Assembly: GCA_009780285.1 (NCBI GenBank)
Contig: WRAL01000115.1
Coordinates: 1 to 5,532 of the forward strand
Direction of reading: 5' to 3'
From: Treponema sp.
GTDB taxonomy: Bacteria > Spirochaetota > Spirochaetia > Treponematales > Breznakiellaceae
Length of the DNA: 5,532 bases
The translations under genes and the position numbers were made by a program. Shown in pieces: positions 4,818 to 5,532 of this stretch (its first letter is position 1; every line of letters begins with the position of its first letter). The notes beneath the pieces were generated by a model. It had not been told where the DNA came from, did not search any database, and saw only the letters and a program-made list of their open reading frames with translations.

Positions 4818-5532
4818 CTACGCCTTCCTTCTAATCTCCCCAAACCCCACGTAGGGAACGAGGGCGGCGGGGATCGCCACGGAGCCGTCGGCGCGCTGGT
4901 GGTTTTCCAGAACCGCGATGATGGCGCGCGAGATCGCGATCGCCGTGCCGTTAAGCATGTGGACGAACTTGTTTTTGCCGTCGTCGTCCTTGAAGCGCGC
5001 GTTGAGCCTGCGCGACTGGTAGTCCGTGCAGTTGGAGGTCGAGGTTACCTCGCCCCAGTCGCCGCGGCCGGGCATCCAGGCCTCCAGGTCCCACTTGCGG
5101 TAGGCCGGCGCGCCAAGGTCGCCGGTGCAGGTGTCCACGACGCGGAAGGGGATTTCCAGGCCGGCGAAAATCTCCTCCTCGATGGCGCGCAGCTCCCCGT
5201 GCAGGCGTTCCGAGTCCTCCGGCGCGCAAAGGACGAACATTTCCAGCTTGGTGAACTGGTGCACGCGGTAAAGGCCCTTGGAAAACTGGCCGGCGGCCCC
5301 GGCCTCGCGCCTGAAGCAGTGCGAAAGCCCGGCCATGCGTATGGGCAGGCTTTCCTTGGCCAGGATCTCGCCCGCGTAATAGCCGCCCAGCGTGATCTCC
5401 GCCGTGCCGACCAGGCAGGCGTCCTCGCCCTCAAGCGCGTAGACGTTCGATTCCGGCCCTCGGGGATTAAAGCCTATGCCTTCGAGAATCTCCGTCCGCG
5501 CGATGTCCGGCGTGATAAAGGGCGTGAAGCCT
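4818..5532 (-). CDS. serS: Seryl-tRNA synthetase, C-terminal 237 residues (5' end outside window)
   Basis: Class II aminoacyl-tRNA synthetase charging tRNA-Ser (and tRNA-Sec where present) with serine in the cytoplasm. The reading frame continues to the right edge without interruption, so the gene enters from outside; the ATG at 5336 is an internal methionine. Counting visible residues from the edge, the piece starts GFTPFITPDIA. It then has the serine-binding TAE loop (VGTAEITL, T43-E45), motif 2 with FRREAG (73-78) and the KGLYRVHQFTKLE strand (85-97), the TSTSNCTDYQSRR segment (about 163-175), and motif 3 (NGTAIAISRAIIAVLE, about 194-209, including R202). The end, IPAALVPYVGFGEI, is typical of bacterial SerRS. 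The missing part should be the coiled-coil tRNA-binding arm and motif 1. Stop TAG is at 4818-4820. No terminator follows before the ADP-ribosyltransferase gene 59 bases downstream. Confidence 0.96.
   Translation of the reverse strand, partial: GFTPFITPDIARTEILEGIGFNPRGPESNVYALEGEDACLVGTAEITLGGYYAGEILAKESLPIRMAGLSHCFRREAGAAGQFSKGLYRVHQFTKLEMFVLCAPEDSERLHGELRAIEEEIFAGLEIPFRVVDTCTGDLGAPAYRKWDLEAWMPGRGDWGEVTSTSNCTDYQSRRLNARFKDDDGKNKFVHMLNGTAIAISRAIIAVLENHQRADGSVAIPAALVPYVGFGEIRRKA

Noticed and set aside
4818..5336. serS as a short gene starting at the ATG at 5336
   Set aside because: The frame continues to the window edge with typical SerRS sequence including the TAE loop, so the ATG is internal.
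1..5532. CRISPR array, tRNA or rRNA genes
   Set aside because: No regularly spaced repeats beyond the three coding units at 27-71 and no tRNA- or rRNA-like sequence was seen on either strand.

Overview
This 5.5 kb window comes from a high-GC bacterium. Base counts are 44 G/C of 60 at 2701-2760, against 21 of 60 inside the ADP-ribosyltransferase gene at 4261-4320. The U32 protein and the stand-alone EIIA protein read like spirochaete (Treponema-type) homologues. That placement comes from remembered sequence character, not from a search, so it is tentative. The genes are ordinary bacterial chromosome genes apart from one compositionally foreign gene.

Layout, plus strand: (1) the 3' part of a BaeS/EnvZ-class sensor histidine kinase, cut by the left edge of the window, with an unusual Met/His/Gly repeat in its extracytoplasmic part; (2) a near-consensus sigma70-type promoter whose -35 box overlaps the kinase stop codon and whose predicted start point falls on the ATG of the next gene, so the transcript is probably leaderless; (3) a stand-alone PTS EIIA protein of the PtsN/fructose class; (4) 12 bases further on, a large two-barrel U32 'peptidase' (RlhA/TrhP-like RNA-hydroxylation family) with an extra five-cysteine cluster.

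Layout, minus strand, entering from the right edge: (5) the C-terminal 237 residues of seryl-tRNA synthetase (serS, 5' end outside the window); (6) 59 bases downstream of it, on the same strand, an AT-richer gene for a small protein with all three signatures of an R-S-E class mono-ADP-ribosyltransferase (Arg, STS, ExE). The two groups converge on a 189-base intergenic region holding a 20-bp hairpin flanked by A and T runs, which probably terminates transcription from both sides.

The EIIA and U32 genes probably form one transcription unit. The ADP-ribosyltransferase has a strong ribosome binding site but no clear promoter, so it may be transcribed by read-through from serS. It has no visible signal peptide, antitoxin or immunity partner in the window, and imperfect repeats lie around it. 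It is the most interesting object here: probably a horizontally acquired effector, toxin or phage-derived modifier inserted behind a housekeeping gene.
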